Notes under the pieces: model-generated
What the model saw: only the letters and a program-made list of their open reading frames with translations
Told to the model about the DNA's origin: nothing
The model's database searches: none
DNA from: Bradyrhizobium uaiense
GTDB taxonomy: Bacteria > Pseudomonadota > Alphaproteobacteria > Rhizobiales > Xanthobacteraceae
Assembly: GCF_010811875.1 (NCBI RefSeq)
Contig: NZ_VKHP01000070.1
Coordinates: 1-35,980, forward strand
Reading direction: 5' to 3'
DNA: 35,980 bases
In this document: positions 23,484-31,596 of the stretch, in pieces
Layout of the letters: every line of letters begins with the position of its first letter
Position numbering within the stretch: position 1 is the stretch's first letter
Program-made: the position numbers and the translations under genes

Positions 23484-23755
23484 AGTCTCCCGTCGTCAAG
23501 CGTTCGATCGTCGTCGCCGGACACAAGACCAGTGTCAGCCTGGAAGAAGCCTTCTGGAACGGCATGAAAGAGATTTCCGGTCTGCGGAACATGACGCTGT
23601 CGGAATTGGTCGGCGAGATCGACAACAACCGTCAGCAGGGCAATTTGTCCTCCGCGATCCGGTTGTTCGTGCTCGATTACTTCCGGTCGCGCGCGACGCC
23701 GGCCGTGCCGTCGGATGTCCGGCCGCAACAGGTCGACACGCGCCAGCAGGCCTGA
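23480..23755 (+). CDS. Ribbon-helix-helix (RHH_4) domain protein
   Basis: 91 residues. VVKRSIVVAGHKTSVSLEEAFWNGMKEIS gives a short strand and helix A, and MTLSELVGEIDNN gives helix B of a ribbon-helix-helix fold of the RHH_4 type (VxGHxTSxxLExxFW pattern). The tail after about residue 70 (SRATPAVPSDVRPQQ) is probably disordered. The fold suggests dimeric DNA binding, though many RHH_4 proteins are uncharacterised. ATG 23480 overlaps the DUF4169 stop by four bases (ATGA), which indicates one operon and perhaps a complex. A GACCGTC/GACGGTC hairpin follows near 23767-23791. Confidence 0.85.
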   Translation: MKSPVVKRSIVVAGHKTSVSLEEAFWNGMKEISGLRNMTLSELVGEIDNNRQQGNLSSAIRLFVLDYFRSRATPAVPSDVRPQQVDTRQQA

Positions 23756-23811
23756 CAGCCCTCTCCGACCGTCGTTTCAAAAGACGGTCGTTCCGCCGCG
23801 CGGGCTTCAGC

Positions 23812-24165
23812 ATGAAGGTCAATCGCATCGTCGCGAACGTTGCCGCATCAAACATGGCGGCAGCGAAGTCGTTCTATCAGGATATCCTCGGCCTCGCGCC
23901 GCTGATGGCGTTCGGTTGGGTTGCGACTTACGGCTCATCCGAAACGATGCAAGCTCAAATCAGCTTCGCATCCGAAGGCGGATCCGGTACGCCGGTGCCC
24001 GATCTCTCGATCGAGGTCGACGACCTCGACGAAGCGCTGCGCCGGATGAAGGCAGCGCGCATCGCGATCGAATACGGTCCGGCGGACGAGCCGTGGGGTG
24101 TGCGGCGCTTCTTCGTCCGCGATCCCTTCGGCCGGCTGATCAATATCCTCCAGCACCAATCCTGA
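23812..24165 (+). CDS. VOC-family (glyoxalase/bleomycin-resistance fold) protein
   Basis: 117 residues with the paired beta-alpha-beta-beta-beta modules of the vicinal oxygen chelate superfamily. The first runs VNRIVANVAASNMAAAKSFYQDILGLAPLMAFGW and the second DLSIEVDDLDEALRRMKAARIAIEYGPADEPWGVRRFFVRDPFGRLINILQH. The usual metal ligands are not all evident (no His in the first strand), so enzymatic activity is uncertain; binding or resistance roles are possible. It follows the RHH gene by 56 bases with a small hairpin between, so co-transcription is not certain. Confidence 0.85.
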   Translation: MKVNRIVANVAASNMAAAKSFYQDILGLAPLMAFGWVATYGSSETMQAQISFASEGGSGTPVPDLSIEVDDLDEALRRMKAARIAIEYGPADEPWGVRRFFVRDPFGRLINILQHQS

Positions 24166-24173
24166 GCTGAATT

Positions 24174-24274
24174 CTGGAGATCTGGTCCGATTGAATCGGA
24201 CCAGATCTCCAGGTGCTTGCTTTGACGCGTTTTCTTGACGCGAACCGGTACCCACTTCGCTTGAAAACGCTTTA
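24174..24274. repeat. Dispersed repeat, copy A (perfect 19-bp palindrome plus AGCGTTTTC module)
   Basis: A perfect inverted repeat with 19-base arms (24174-24192 and 24194-24212) around a single G is followed by a module that reads, on the minus strand, AAAGCGTTTTCAAGCGAAGTGG, then TACCGGTTCGCGTCAAGAAAACGCGTCAAA. The same module, in the same order with a different hairpin, occurs at 30197-30301. It lies between convergent genes (VOC, plus; asmA, minus) and begins exactly at the asmA stop codon. Confidence 0.85.
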
Positions 24275-27200
24275 GTTCTGCATCGCCGGCCGCGGCGGCG
24301 GATTGGCGACCTGCGGCGTCAGCGACAGCGGCGGCCGCAGCGGCCGCGACCTGGCCGCGCCGGGCACCGGCTTGACCTCGATCGGTGGCGGCAGCGGCGC
24401 GACCTGCGGCTGGCTCGCAATCGGCGCAGGCGGCACGACGGCCGGCGCAGTGGCAACCGGCGGGACGATCGGCGGCCGTGGTGCCACGACCTTCGGCTTC
24501 GCCGGCACGCGGCGCGGATCGGGACCGGGCACCGGCAAGTTGGCGGAAGGCGCCCCCGCCGAATTTGAGTTGGACGCATCAGGCGCCGGCGCGGAGGGAG
24601 GCGGAACGGCCGCCGGGATCGGCGGTGGCGGCGGTTCACCGCGCTCGATCGCATCGAGCCGCTTGGTCTCCCGGTCGATCGCGCGCACTGCAAGCCACGA
24701 CGACAACGCCGCAATGTCGATGCTGCGGGACAGCCCGTCGGGCGTGCCGATGGCAAGCAGCTGGATTTCCGGGCGGCTGCTGGCGGTGCCCACCTGCGTC
24801 GACGCCAGTGCGGCGCGGATGTCGGCCTGGTCGGCGGGAATGTCGTAGCCACCGGACACGATCGCGTTGGCGCCGTTGGCCGCGAGCGTGGTGGCGCCGA
24901 CCCTGATGCGGCCGTCGCGGATGTTGAAGGGAATTTGCGCCGAAGCGACCGACAGCCCGCCGGCGGCGAGCGCCGGTTCGACGATCTGCTTCAGCCTGAT
25001 GTCGTCGGTCGCCTGCCCGGAATCGCTGGCGCGGATCGCAACGTCGAACGCGCGCGGATCGAGGCCTGGAAGGTTCAGCCCCTCCAGCGTCACGGCGCCG
25101 CTGCCGGACAACGCGCCGATCAGCGCCGAGGCGCTGCGGCCCTGCGTCAACAACGTCATCTGCATCGAGGCCCTCGCCTTGGGCATCGCGAGACTGCGAT
25201 AGCGCAACGCTGAACCGTCGACACCTGACAGCTGCACATTGGCGTTGAGCGCAAGTCCGTTGACGCCCTGTCGCGCATCGATCGAGGCCGTCGCCTCGCC
25301 GCCGCCGATCTTGCCCTTGATGCCGTCGAAGGTCAGCGACTGCCCGTCCGACCTGATGGTGCCGCTGACCGGCTGCAACTCGGCGCCGCCCGGCAGCAGA
25401 CCGTGCAGCGCCTCGAACGTGACCTTGCCGCGCCACGCGCTTGTCAGCCCCTGGCCGAGCGGCTCCGTCGCATCACGACCAACCGCACCGATCGCAGCCG
25501 CGAAAATCGGCGCCAGCGTGATCTGGTCGAGGCCGACTTCGCCCTCGACGCTCTTCTGATCGGCAAGCGTCAGTGCGAGACGGCCGCGCAGACGCGACCC
25601 GGCGACGATGCTGTCGAGATCGTCGAAAGTCAGGCTGTCGCCCACCAGCGTCAACTTCGATGACAGGCGGATGTTTGCGGCCGGATCGGATGATTTGAGG
25701 TTGAGCAGCGGACTGATGTCGGCGCTGCGGACACGAAGGCTGACACTGGATTTGCTTTCGCTGCCGCCGTCCTTGATCCAAGGCTCGGCAGCGCCTTCCG
25801 CGTCCGCGTCGAGCCCCGCGCCCCACAGCCTCGCCTTCAGCCGCAGCGGCGCGTGCCATGCGCCGGTCACGGTACCCTCGAACTGCGTCGGGCCCGCACC
25901 GGCTGCGACCACGCGGTCAAGCCCGAGCAGCGCCAGCAACGCGTTGCCCTCGCCGGCCGAGAATTTCCCCTCCGCCGTAACCTCGCTGCGGCGAACTGCG
26001 TCGAAATCCAGCGTACGGATCGCGGCCACCTGCGGCGCCGCCGAGATCACTGTGTTGCCCTTGAGCTGCGGCGTGTCAAGATCGAGCGTCGCGCGCGCGC
26101 TGACGCGATCGGCGGCCTTTCCCTTCGCGAGATCGAGCGCAAGCCTGGCACGGACCGGGCCGGCGTCCGCGCGGAGCACGCCAAGCCGCGCGGCAAGTGC
26201 CGGCGCGAACGGCTGGACGACGGCGGTAAGCCGGCCGAGCGACGCGGCGGTCGCATCGACCGTGAGCTTGCCGGTCGAATTGGCGCGATCGAAACTGCCG
26301 CTGCCATCGAGCGTGACATTGTCGGACTGGCCGATCTTCACGCGCTCGAGCACGATGGTCTTCGGGCTGTAGGCGATCTTCGCCAGCAGCGGCCGCAATT
26401 CCTGCCCCGAGGAGATCGCGCGCCCAACGTCGAGCGACAGTAGCGCCTCGTCGGGCCATTCGGCTTGCGGGCCGGCCAGCGAGCGGATGAGGGCTGCGGT
26501 CGCGTCGAGATCGAGCCGCTCCGCCTTCAACTGGGCCTCGACCTTCGAGCCGTTCGCCGCCTCGCGATGCACGACGGCGACGCGGCCTTCGACCGTGCCG
26601 CTCTCGATCTCCGCCTTCATCGCGTCGATCGAAAAGCCTGACGGCGACACCGTGACGTCGCCGCGCAACCGCAACGGCTTCTGGCTGCGATAGGTGATGT
26701 CGCCGCGCCCTTGCAGCCAGGTCATCAAGGCATCCGGATCTGACGATTCGATGTTGAGCGCGGTCTTGAAGCTGTTCGAGGCGCCTGCCTGCGCGCTGGC
26801 GCCGCTCATCGAGACCCTCGTGGATCCCGGTGCGCGAAACTCCAGCCGGCGCACCGTCCATGATTTCGCATCCGATTGCAGCTCGGCCGAGATATCCTGC
26901 AGGGGACGGCCGCCGAGCATGATCTGCTCCGACGCCAGCTCCAGCTGTGCCGCAATCGGGCTTTGCGGCAGGCCCGACAGCACCGCACGCAGGGCCGGCA
27001 ACACGCGCACCGGCTCGACATTGCCGTTATTGCTGTCCTTGGCGCTATCCTTGGCCGCGAACTTGTCGCCATCGAGCTGCCGGGCCGTGAGCGAGGCGCG
27101 CAGCAGCGGCGATGCGCCGAAGCGGAGATCGCCGTTGCCCGCGAGCTTCAATGCGCGGTCCTCGGCGCCATAGCTCACCTCGATTTGGTCGAGACGCGCC

Positions 27201-27994
27201 GCCGAGTAATCCGATTTCACCTTGGCTGCGATCCGCCAGGGCGGCACGTCGCTCCCGCCGCGCTGGCCAGGCGTGCCCGCCAGCGTCACGGTCCCCTCGA
27301 ACCGCGGCGCGCGCGCCTCGAAGGTCAGGATGCCGTCGAGATCGGCGGACATCGGCCGCTGCCCGGGATCGATGTTGAAGTGCAGGCGGGTGCCGCTGCC
27401 ATCGGCGCTTTGCCCCGACGAGATCCGAAACGGATAGCGGTTGCCCTCGAACATGAAATTGCCGTCACCGCGGACCGCGCCGGCCAGCGAGCGGACATCG
27501 CCGCTGAAGGCAATGTCGTTCAGTTCGAGCGTGCTGCGGCTCGCGGCATCATGCAGCGCGACACGGCCGGTCAGATTGAGACGATCGATCGCCAGCGAAG
27601 CCAGGTTGAAGGCCCCGCTCGACGGAGACCAGTCGATCCGGCCCTTCGGATCGAGCCCGAGATCGAGCGACAAGCCGTTGATGGTGAGCTCGTTCGCGCG
27701 CACCTCGCCGCGCATCAGCGAGCTCAGGTTGAACTCGACGTCGAGATTGGCGGCCCGGACCTTGCCGAGGTCGTTGGTGCCGCCGACGGTGACGGTTTTC
27801 AACCGCAGCGAGGGCGCAGGCAGCAGGCGCGCGTCGAGATTGCCGGCGACACGAACCGGCGTGCCGATGATCTTGGACGCCTCCGCCTCGAACTGCGGCC
27901 TGAACTGGTTCCAGTCAACGAAATACGGGCCGACCAGCGCAGCGACCAGTGCAAGAATGAAGGCAATTGCCAGGCCGAGCAGCGTCGTCTGCAC
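24272..27994 (-). CDS. Very large AsmA-family protein
   Basis: 1240 residues, far above E. coli AsmA (about 617) and close to long alphaproteobacterial members. The GTG start (27994) has GGGAG six bases upstream. An N-terminal signal-anchor helix (about 5-25, LLGLAIAFILALVAALVGPYFVDWNQFRP) leads into the AsmA N-terminal domain (FEAEASKIIGTPVRVAGNLDARLLPAPSLRLKTV), then long beta-rich repeats of the kind proposed to bridge lipids between membranes. AsmA_2-like sequence is recognisable in the C-terminal half (about 930-1080). The last 120 residues (about 1120-1240) are Pro/Ala-rich and probably disordered. Likely role: outer-membrane biogenesis or phospholipid transport. Monocistronic. Confidence 0.9.
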   Translation of the reverse strand: MQTTLLGLAIAFILALVAALVGPYFVDWNQFRPQFEAEASKIIGTPVRVAGNLDARLLPAPSLRLKTVTVGGTNDLGKVRAANLDVEFNLSSLMRGEVRANELTINGLSLDLGLDPKGRIDWSPSSGAFNLASLAIDRLNLTGRVALHDAASRSTLELNDIAFSGDVRSLAGAVRGDGNFMFEGNRYPFRISSGQSADGSGTRLHFNIDPGQRPMSADLDGILTFEARAPRFEGTVTLAGTPGQRGGSDVPPWRIAAKVKSDYSAARLDQIEVSYGAEDRALKLAGNGDLRFGASPLLRASLTARQLDGDKFAAKDSAKDSNNGNVEPVRVLPALRAVLSGLPQSPIAAQLELASEQIMLGGRPLQDISAELQSDAKSWTVRRLEFRAPGSTRVSMSGASAQAGASNSFKTALNIESSDPDALMTWLQGRGDITYRSQKPLRLRGDVTVSPSGFSIDAMKAEIESGTVEGRVAVVHREAANGSKVEAQLKAERLDLDATAALIRSLAGPQAEWPDEALLSLDVGRAISSGQELRPLLAKIAYSPKTIVLERVKIGQSDNVTLDGSGSFDRANSTGKLTVDATAASLGRLTAVVQPFAPALAARLGVLRADAGPVRARLALDLAKGKAADRVSARATLDLDTPQLKGNTVISAAPQVAAIRTLDFDAVRRSEVTAEGKFSAGEGNALLALLGLDRVVAAGAGPTQFEGTVTGAWHAPLRLKARLWGAGLDADAEGAAEPWIKDGGSESKSSVSLRVRSADISPLLNLKSSDPAANIRLSSKLTLVGDSLTFDDLDSIVAGSRLRGRLALTLADQKSVEGEVGLDQITLAPIFAAAIGAVGRDATEPLGQGLTSAWRGKVTFEALHGLLPGGAELQPVSGTIRSDGQSLTFDGIKGKIGGGEATASIDARQGVNGLALNANVQLSGVDGSALRYRSLAMPKARASMQMTLLTQGRSASALIGALSGSGAVTLEGLNLPGLDPRAFDVAIRASDSGQATDDIRLKQIVEPALAAGGLSVASAQIPFNIRDGRIRVGATTLAANGANAIVSGGYDIPADQADIRAALASTQVGTASSRPEIQLLAIGTPDGLSRSIDIAALSSWLAVRAIDRETKRLDAIERGEPPPPPIPAAVPPPSAPAPDASNSNSAGAPSANLPVPGPDPRRVPAKPKVVAPRPPIVPPVATAPAVVPPAPIASQPQVAPLPPPIEVKPVPGAARSRPLRPPLSLTPQVANPPPRPAMQN

Positions 27995-28194
27995 GGTGTC
28001 TCCCTTTGAACCCGCTCCGCGGCAGCCTCCTTATGCTGAACCCTTTGCCAACCCTTGGCCGGAGCAACCCAAATATAGAGACAAGTATGGCGAAGTCACA
28101 GCGGCTTTACCGCTGCAACTTCGGGTTAGATGGTGAATTTCCCTTCAAGCGTGCGTGCGTCCGCCTCACCGCAGGCCACAGCCCCGCAGGAACG

Positions 28195-29427
28195 TCACCA
28201 GCTCGCAGGGAGCCGCTTCAGCCCGCGCAGCACGAAGGTCGGCCGCCACTCCGGATTTTCCGCGTCATCGAGCCGCAGGTCGGGGATCCGGCGCAGCAGC
28301 GTCGAGATCGCGATTTCGGCCTCGATCCGCGCCAGCTGGGCGCCGAGGCAGAAATGGATGCCGCCGCCGAACGACAGCGGCTTCACGTTCGGCCGCTGGA
28401 TGTCGAGCTTCTCGGGATGGTCGGGATAGACCGCCGGATCGTGGTTGGCGGAGCCGAGCAGGCATAGCACGCTCTCGCCCTTCGGGATGCGCTTGCCGCC
28501 GAGATCCTCGATGTCCTCCAGCGCGACACGGCCGGTCATCTGCACCGAGGAATCGTAACGCAGGAACTCCTCGATCGCATTGGTGATCAGGCCGGGATTG
28601 GCCTTCAGCAGCGCGAGCTGGTCCGGATTGCGGAACAGCGCGAGCAGGCCGTTGCCGATCAGGTTGACGGTGGTCTCGTGGCCGGCACCGAACAGCAGGA
28701 TGATGTTGCCGGTGAGCTCCTCATTGGTCAGCTTCTGGCCATCCTCTTCGGCCTGCACCAGCTGCGTGGTGAGGTCGTCGCCGGGCTGCTTGCGGCGCAG
28801 CTCGAACAGCTGATGGAAATACATCGCCGCCATCGCGTTGCCGGCATTGCCCTGCTTGATCTCTTCCGCCGAGAGCGGCACCGGCTCGAGCAGACGTCCC
28901 CCGTCACGCGAGCCGGTGTAGAAAGCCTCGCGATGCTCCTCGGGAATGCCGAGCATGTCGCAGATGATCGTCACTGGCAGACGGAACGCGAAGTCCTCGA
29001 TCAGGTCCATCCGCCCTTGCGGAATGATGCGGTCGAGCGTCTCGTCGACCACGTGCTGGATGCGCGGACGCATATCCTCGACGCGGCGCGCGGTGAACGC
29101 CTTGACGACGAGGCCGCGCAAACGGGTGTGATCCGGCGGATCCTGCTGCAGCATCCAATGGCTCATGCTGCGGATGACCGGCTCATCCATGATCTTGGGG
29201 CCGTAGCGGCGGATCGTGCGCTCGACATAGTCCTTGCCGAAGCGCTTGTCGCGCAGCACGAGGCTCGCCTCGGCGTGGCGGCTGGCGACGAAGGCGCCGT
29301 GCGCGTTCACATGCATCGGATCGAGGCGGCGCAGCCGCTCGTAATGCGGATAGGGATTGCGAATGAATTCAGGGGCCAGCGGATTGAAAAGCGGATCGCC
29401 GTTCGCCGGCTGAACTTGCTCGTTCAT
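28195..29427 (-). CDS. Cytochrome P450
   Basis: 410-residue soluble bacterial P450. The heme-thiolate loop is FGGGIHFCLGAQLARIE with ligand Cys360. The I-helix oxygen-activation motif is LLFGAGHETTVNLIGN, the K-helix ExxR is EEFLR, and a HxxxR-like WMLQQDPPDHTRLRG lies in the C-helix region. ATG 29427 has GAGGTCACC upstream. No signal anchor is present. No ferredoxin or reductase gene lies nearby. It is transcribed away from a TetR regulator, with a palindromic operator candidate between them, so it is probably induced by a hydrophobic ligand or substrate. The substrate is not predictable from sequence. Confidence 0.95.
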   Translation of the reverse strand: MNEQVQPANGDPLFNPLAPEFIRNPYPHYERLRRLDPMHVNAHGAFVASRHAEASLVLRDKRFGKDYVERTIRRYGPKIMDEPVIRSMSHWMLQQDPPDHTRLRGLVVKAFTARRVEDMRPRIQHVVDETLDRIIPQGRMDLIEDFAFRLPVTIICDMLGIPEEHREAFYTGSRDGGRLLEPVPLSAEEIKQGNAGNAMAAMYFHQLFELRRKQPGDDLTTQLVQAEEDGQKLTNEELTGNIILLFGAGHETTVNLIGNGLLALFRNPDQLALLKANPGLITNAIEEFLRYDSSVQMTGRVALEDIEDLGGKRIPKGESVLCLLGSANHDPAVYPDHPEKLDIQRPNVKPLSFGGGIHFCLGAQLARIEAEIAISTLLRRIPDLRLDDAENPEWRPTFVLRGLKRLPASW

Positions 29428-29529
29428 GGTGACCTCGTTCGCTCGCTGCACCGGTGCTTAAGACCTTGGCGCGCCTTGGTGTCATCCTCAAGACCGCACC
29501 ATCACGGATGCGGCGGTTCTGGTTCTGTC

Positions 29530-29567
29530 GAATGCAATTGGATACACTGTTGTATCGAGTTGCATTC
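29530..29567. promoter_or_regulatory. Candidate TetR operator between P450 and tetR
   Basis: A perfectly symmetric interrupted palindrome of 38 bases: GAATGCAA (29530-29537), four bases, ATACA (29542-29546), a central CTGT, TGTAT (29551-29555), four bases, TTGCATTC (29560-29567). All 13 pairs match about one axis. It lies 18 bases before the tetR start and about 100 bases before the P450 start. Size, symmetry and position suit a TetR-family site controlling both directions. Confidence 0.75.
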
Positions 29568-29584
29568 TGCCCTAAAATGCGCCG

Positions 29585-30199
29585 ATGTCAAGGGTTCGAA
29601 CCAGACCGACACGGGACGACACCTGCGAGAAGCTGTTCGAGGCAGCGGCGCGGGTGTTCGAGGAACAGGGCATCGGCGGCGCCAGCATCGAGGCGATCGC
29701 CGCCGCGGCGGGCTTCACGCGCGGCGCCTTCTACTCGAACTTCAAGAGCAAGGACGAGCTGATCTTCGCGATGCTCGAGGATCACGTCGAGCAATCGATC
29801 CGGCGATGTCTCGACTTGCTGGCCCAACACCAGAACCTTGCCGATTTCATCGAGGCACTCCGGACCATGGATCGCAGGCGGCAAGATCCGCTCGGCCGCT
29901 CACCGCTCCTGCACATGGAGATGATCCTGTTCGTCGCACGCGCGGAAAAGCGGCGGCCTGAACTGGCAAAACGGCTGCGCGCGCGGCGTAAGCTGATCAC
30001 GGACATCGTCGCGACGACAGGGAAGAACGGCGGCCGGAGCGGCGCGCTCAACCCGGAATGGACCGGTGCCGTCGTGCTGGCGCTCGAAGACGGCTTCCGC
30101 CTGCACCGCCTGATCGATCCGGAGACCACGCCGGCAGACAGCTTCCTGCGCGCCATCACCGACTTGCAGCGCGCGATCGGCGTCTCCTCCGCCCGCTAG
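29585..30199 (+). CDS. TetR/AcrR-family transcriptional regulator
   Basis: 204 residues. The N-terminal helix-turn-helix domain spans about 12-58 (KLFEAAARVFEEQGIGGASIEAIAAAAGFTRGAFYSNFKSKDEL), with GFTRGAFYSNF as the recognition helix. The C-terminal part (about 65-204) is an all-helical ligand-binding and dimerisation domain with no clear similarity. The ATG at 29585 has a weak ribosome site, and the palindrome just upstream suggests autoregulation. Divergent from the P450, which is the likely target; the MFS gene downstream lies on the opposite strand and converges. The stop codon TAG is the first triplet of a dispersed repeat. Confidence 0.92.
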   Translation: MSRVRTRPTRDDTCEKLFEAAARVFEEQGIGGASIEAIAAAAGFTRGAFYSNFKSKDELIFAMLEDHVEQSIRRCLDLLAQHQNLADFIEALRTMDRRRQDPLGRSPLLHMEMILFVARAEKRRPELAKRLRARRKLITDIVATTGKNGGRSGALNPEWTGAVVLALEDGFRLHRLIDPETTPADSFLRAITDLQRAIGVSSAR

Positions 30200-30301
30200 A
30201 GCGTTTTCGAGCGAAGTGGCTACCGGTTCGCGTGAAGAAAACGCGTCAAACGAGAATCTAGAGCCCCCGTTCCGATTCCATCGGAACGGAAAGGGCTCTA
30301 G
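30197..30301. repeat. Dispersed repeat, copy B
   Basis: TAGAGCGTTTTCGAGCGAAGTGG followed by TACCGGTTCGCGTGAAGAAAACGCGTCAAA matches the module of copy A (24174-24274) with only a few changes. It continues into an imperfect hairpin, CTAGAGCCCCCGTTCCGAT and its inverse ATCGGAACGG...GGGCTCTAG (30258-30301). It fills the space between convergent tetR and the MFS gene and may act as a two-way terminator. Confidence 0.85.
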
Positions 30302-30303
30302 GC

Positions 30304-31596
30304 TCACGCCGCGCTTGCGATCTTGTGCATCTGTCCGGCGACGGCGCGGACCCTGCGGGGCGAAGCCTGCCAGATCGCGAACGCCGACAGCAGGCTGACG
30401 GCAATCCCGAGCAGGAAGGCGCTCGTATAGCTGCCCGAGAGGTCATAGAGCTGGCCGGTGATCCAGGGGCCGGCCGCTCCGCCGGCGAGCGCCGCCAGCA
30501 TCACGGTGCCGAAGATGCTGCCGTAATGCCTGCCCTGGAAGATCTCCAGCACCACCGGTCCCATCACGGACGTCAGGCCGTAGCCGAGCGCGCCCTGCGT
30601 GAAGACCATGAGATAGATCAGCGCCATGCTCGGCCAGTACTTCAGCGCGGCCAGCGCGGCGAAGCAGATCACGAAGCCGAAGCAGGAGATCGCCCACACC
30701 CATTCACGGCCGATGCGATCGGAGAGATGCCCGAGCCAGATCTGGCCGGGAATGCCGAGCAGGCTGACGACGCCAAGCGCCCAGACGCCGACATTGGAGC
30801 TGAAGCCGATGTCGAGCAGGAATTTGGTCTGATGCACCTGGACGGCGTACCAGATGTACAGGCCGCAGAAATAGCCGATCGCGATCCACCAGAACCGCGC
30901 GGTGCGCAGCGCACGCGACAGCGTCCAGTCGGTGCCGACCCAGACCGGGTCGACGACGTTCGATACCGGCTTGGCCGACGTCGCCGTCGGTGCCGCGTCG
31001 CCGTCCGGCTGCAGGCCGATGTCCTCCGGACGCTTGTGCAGCAGCAAATTGATCGGCGCGAGCACGACGAGCACCACGATCCCCATTGCCGTGCACGCGG
31101 TGCGCCAGCCGGTGTGCTCGATCATGTGCTGCACCCATGGCAGCAGCGTCACCGAACCGATGCCGACGCCGGCAAAGGCGAGCCCGATCGCAAGTCCGCG
31201 GCTGCGGATGAACCAGTTCGGCACGAACAGCGACTGGCCGGAATAGCCGAGACAGACGCTGCCGGAGCCGACCAGCACACCGATGGTGAGATAGAGATGC
31301 CAGGGTTGGGTGGTCAGCGGCGCCAGCAGCAGGCCCGAGGCCATCAGCAGCACGCCAAGCTCCATCACCGCGCGCGGACCGCGGCGGTCCATCAACCGTC
31401 CGATCAGCGGGCTCGCGATCGCGGAGGCGACAAAGCCGAACGAGAATGCGCCCGCCGTGACGCCGCGCTCCCAGCCGAACTCGGAGATGATCGGCGGATA
31501 GAACAGCGAGAATGCCGTGCGCGCATTGACGCCGATGGCCATGGTGACGAACGTCACCGCGACGATGATCCAGCCGTAGAAGAAGGGAAGTCGCAT
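30304..31596 (-). CDS. MFS transporter, oxalate/formate- or monocarboxylate-type
   Basis: 430 residues with about twelve membrane segments in two halves, and a hydrophilic central loop (about 190-225) containing KRPEDIGLQPDGD. PLIGRLMDRRGPRAVMELGVLLMASG is the loop 2-3 signature (DRRGPR), and LGHLSDRIGREWVW is its echo in the second half. FYGWIIVAVTFVTMAIGVNARTAFSLFYPPI and the GxxG patterns are typical of the oxalate/formate antiporter-monocarboxylate transporter branch. The ATG at 31596 has only a weak ribosome site. No linked catabolic gene shows the substrate. Confidence 0.9.
   Translation of the reverse strand: MRLPFFYGWIIVAVTFVTMAIGVNARTAFSLFYPPIISEFGWERGVTAGAFSFGFVASAIASPLIGRLMDRRGPRAVMELGVLLMASGLLLAPLTTQPWHLYLTIGVLVGSGSVCLGYSGQSLFVPNWFIRSRGLAIGLAFAGVGIGSVTLLPWVQHMIEHTGWRTACTAMGIVVLVVLAPINLLLHKRPEDIGLQPDGDAAPTATSAKPVSNVVDPVWVGTDWTLSRALRTARFWWIAIGYFCGLYIWYAVQVHQTKFLLDIGFSSNVGVWALGVVSLLGIPGQIWLGHLSDRIGREWVWAISCFGFVICFAALAALKYWPSMALIYLMVFTQGALGYGLTSVMGPVVLEIFQGRHYGSIFGTVMLAALAGGAAGPWITGQLYDLSGSYTSAFLLGIAVSLLSAFAIWQASPRRVRAVAGQMHKIASAA

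Noticed and set aside
23295..23755. DUF4169/RHH pair as a classical type II toxin-antitoxin system
   Set aside because: The RHH fold fits an antitoxin, but the partner is a short basic helical protein without a recognised toxin fold; not claimed.
28678..29961. 427-codon plus-strand frame across P450 and tetR
   Set aside because: Antisense to the P450 and out of frame with tetR; composition is that of a shadow frame.
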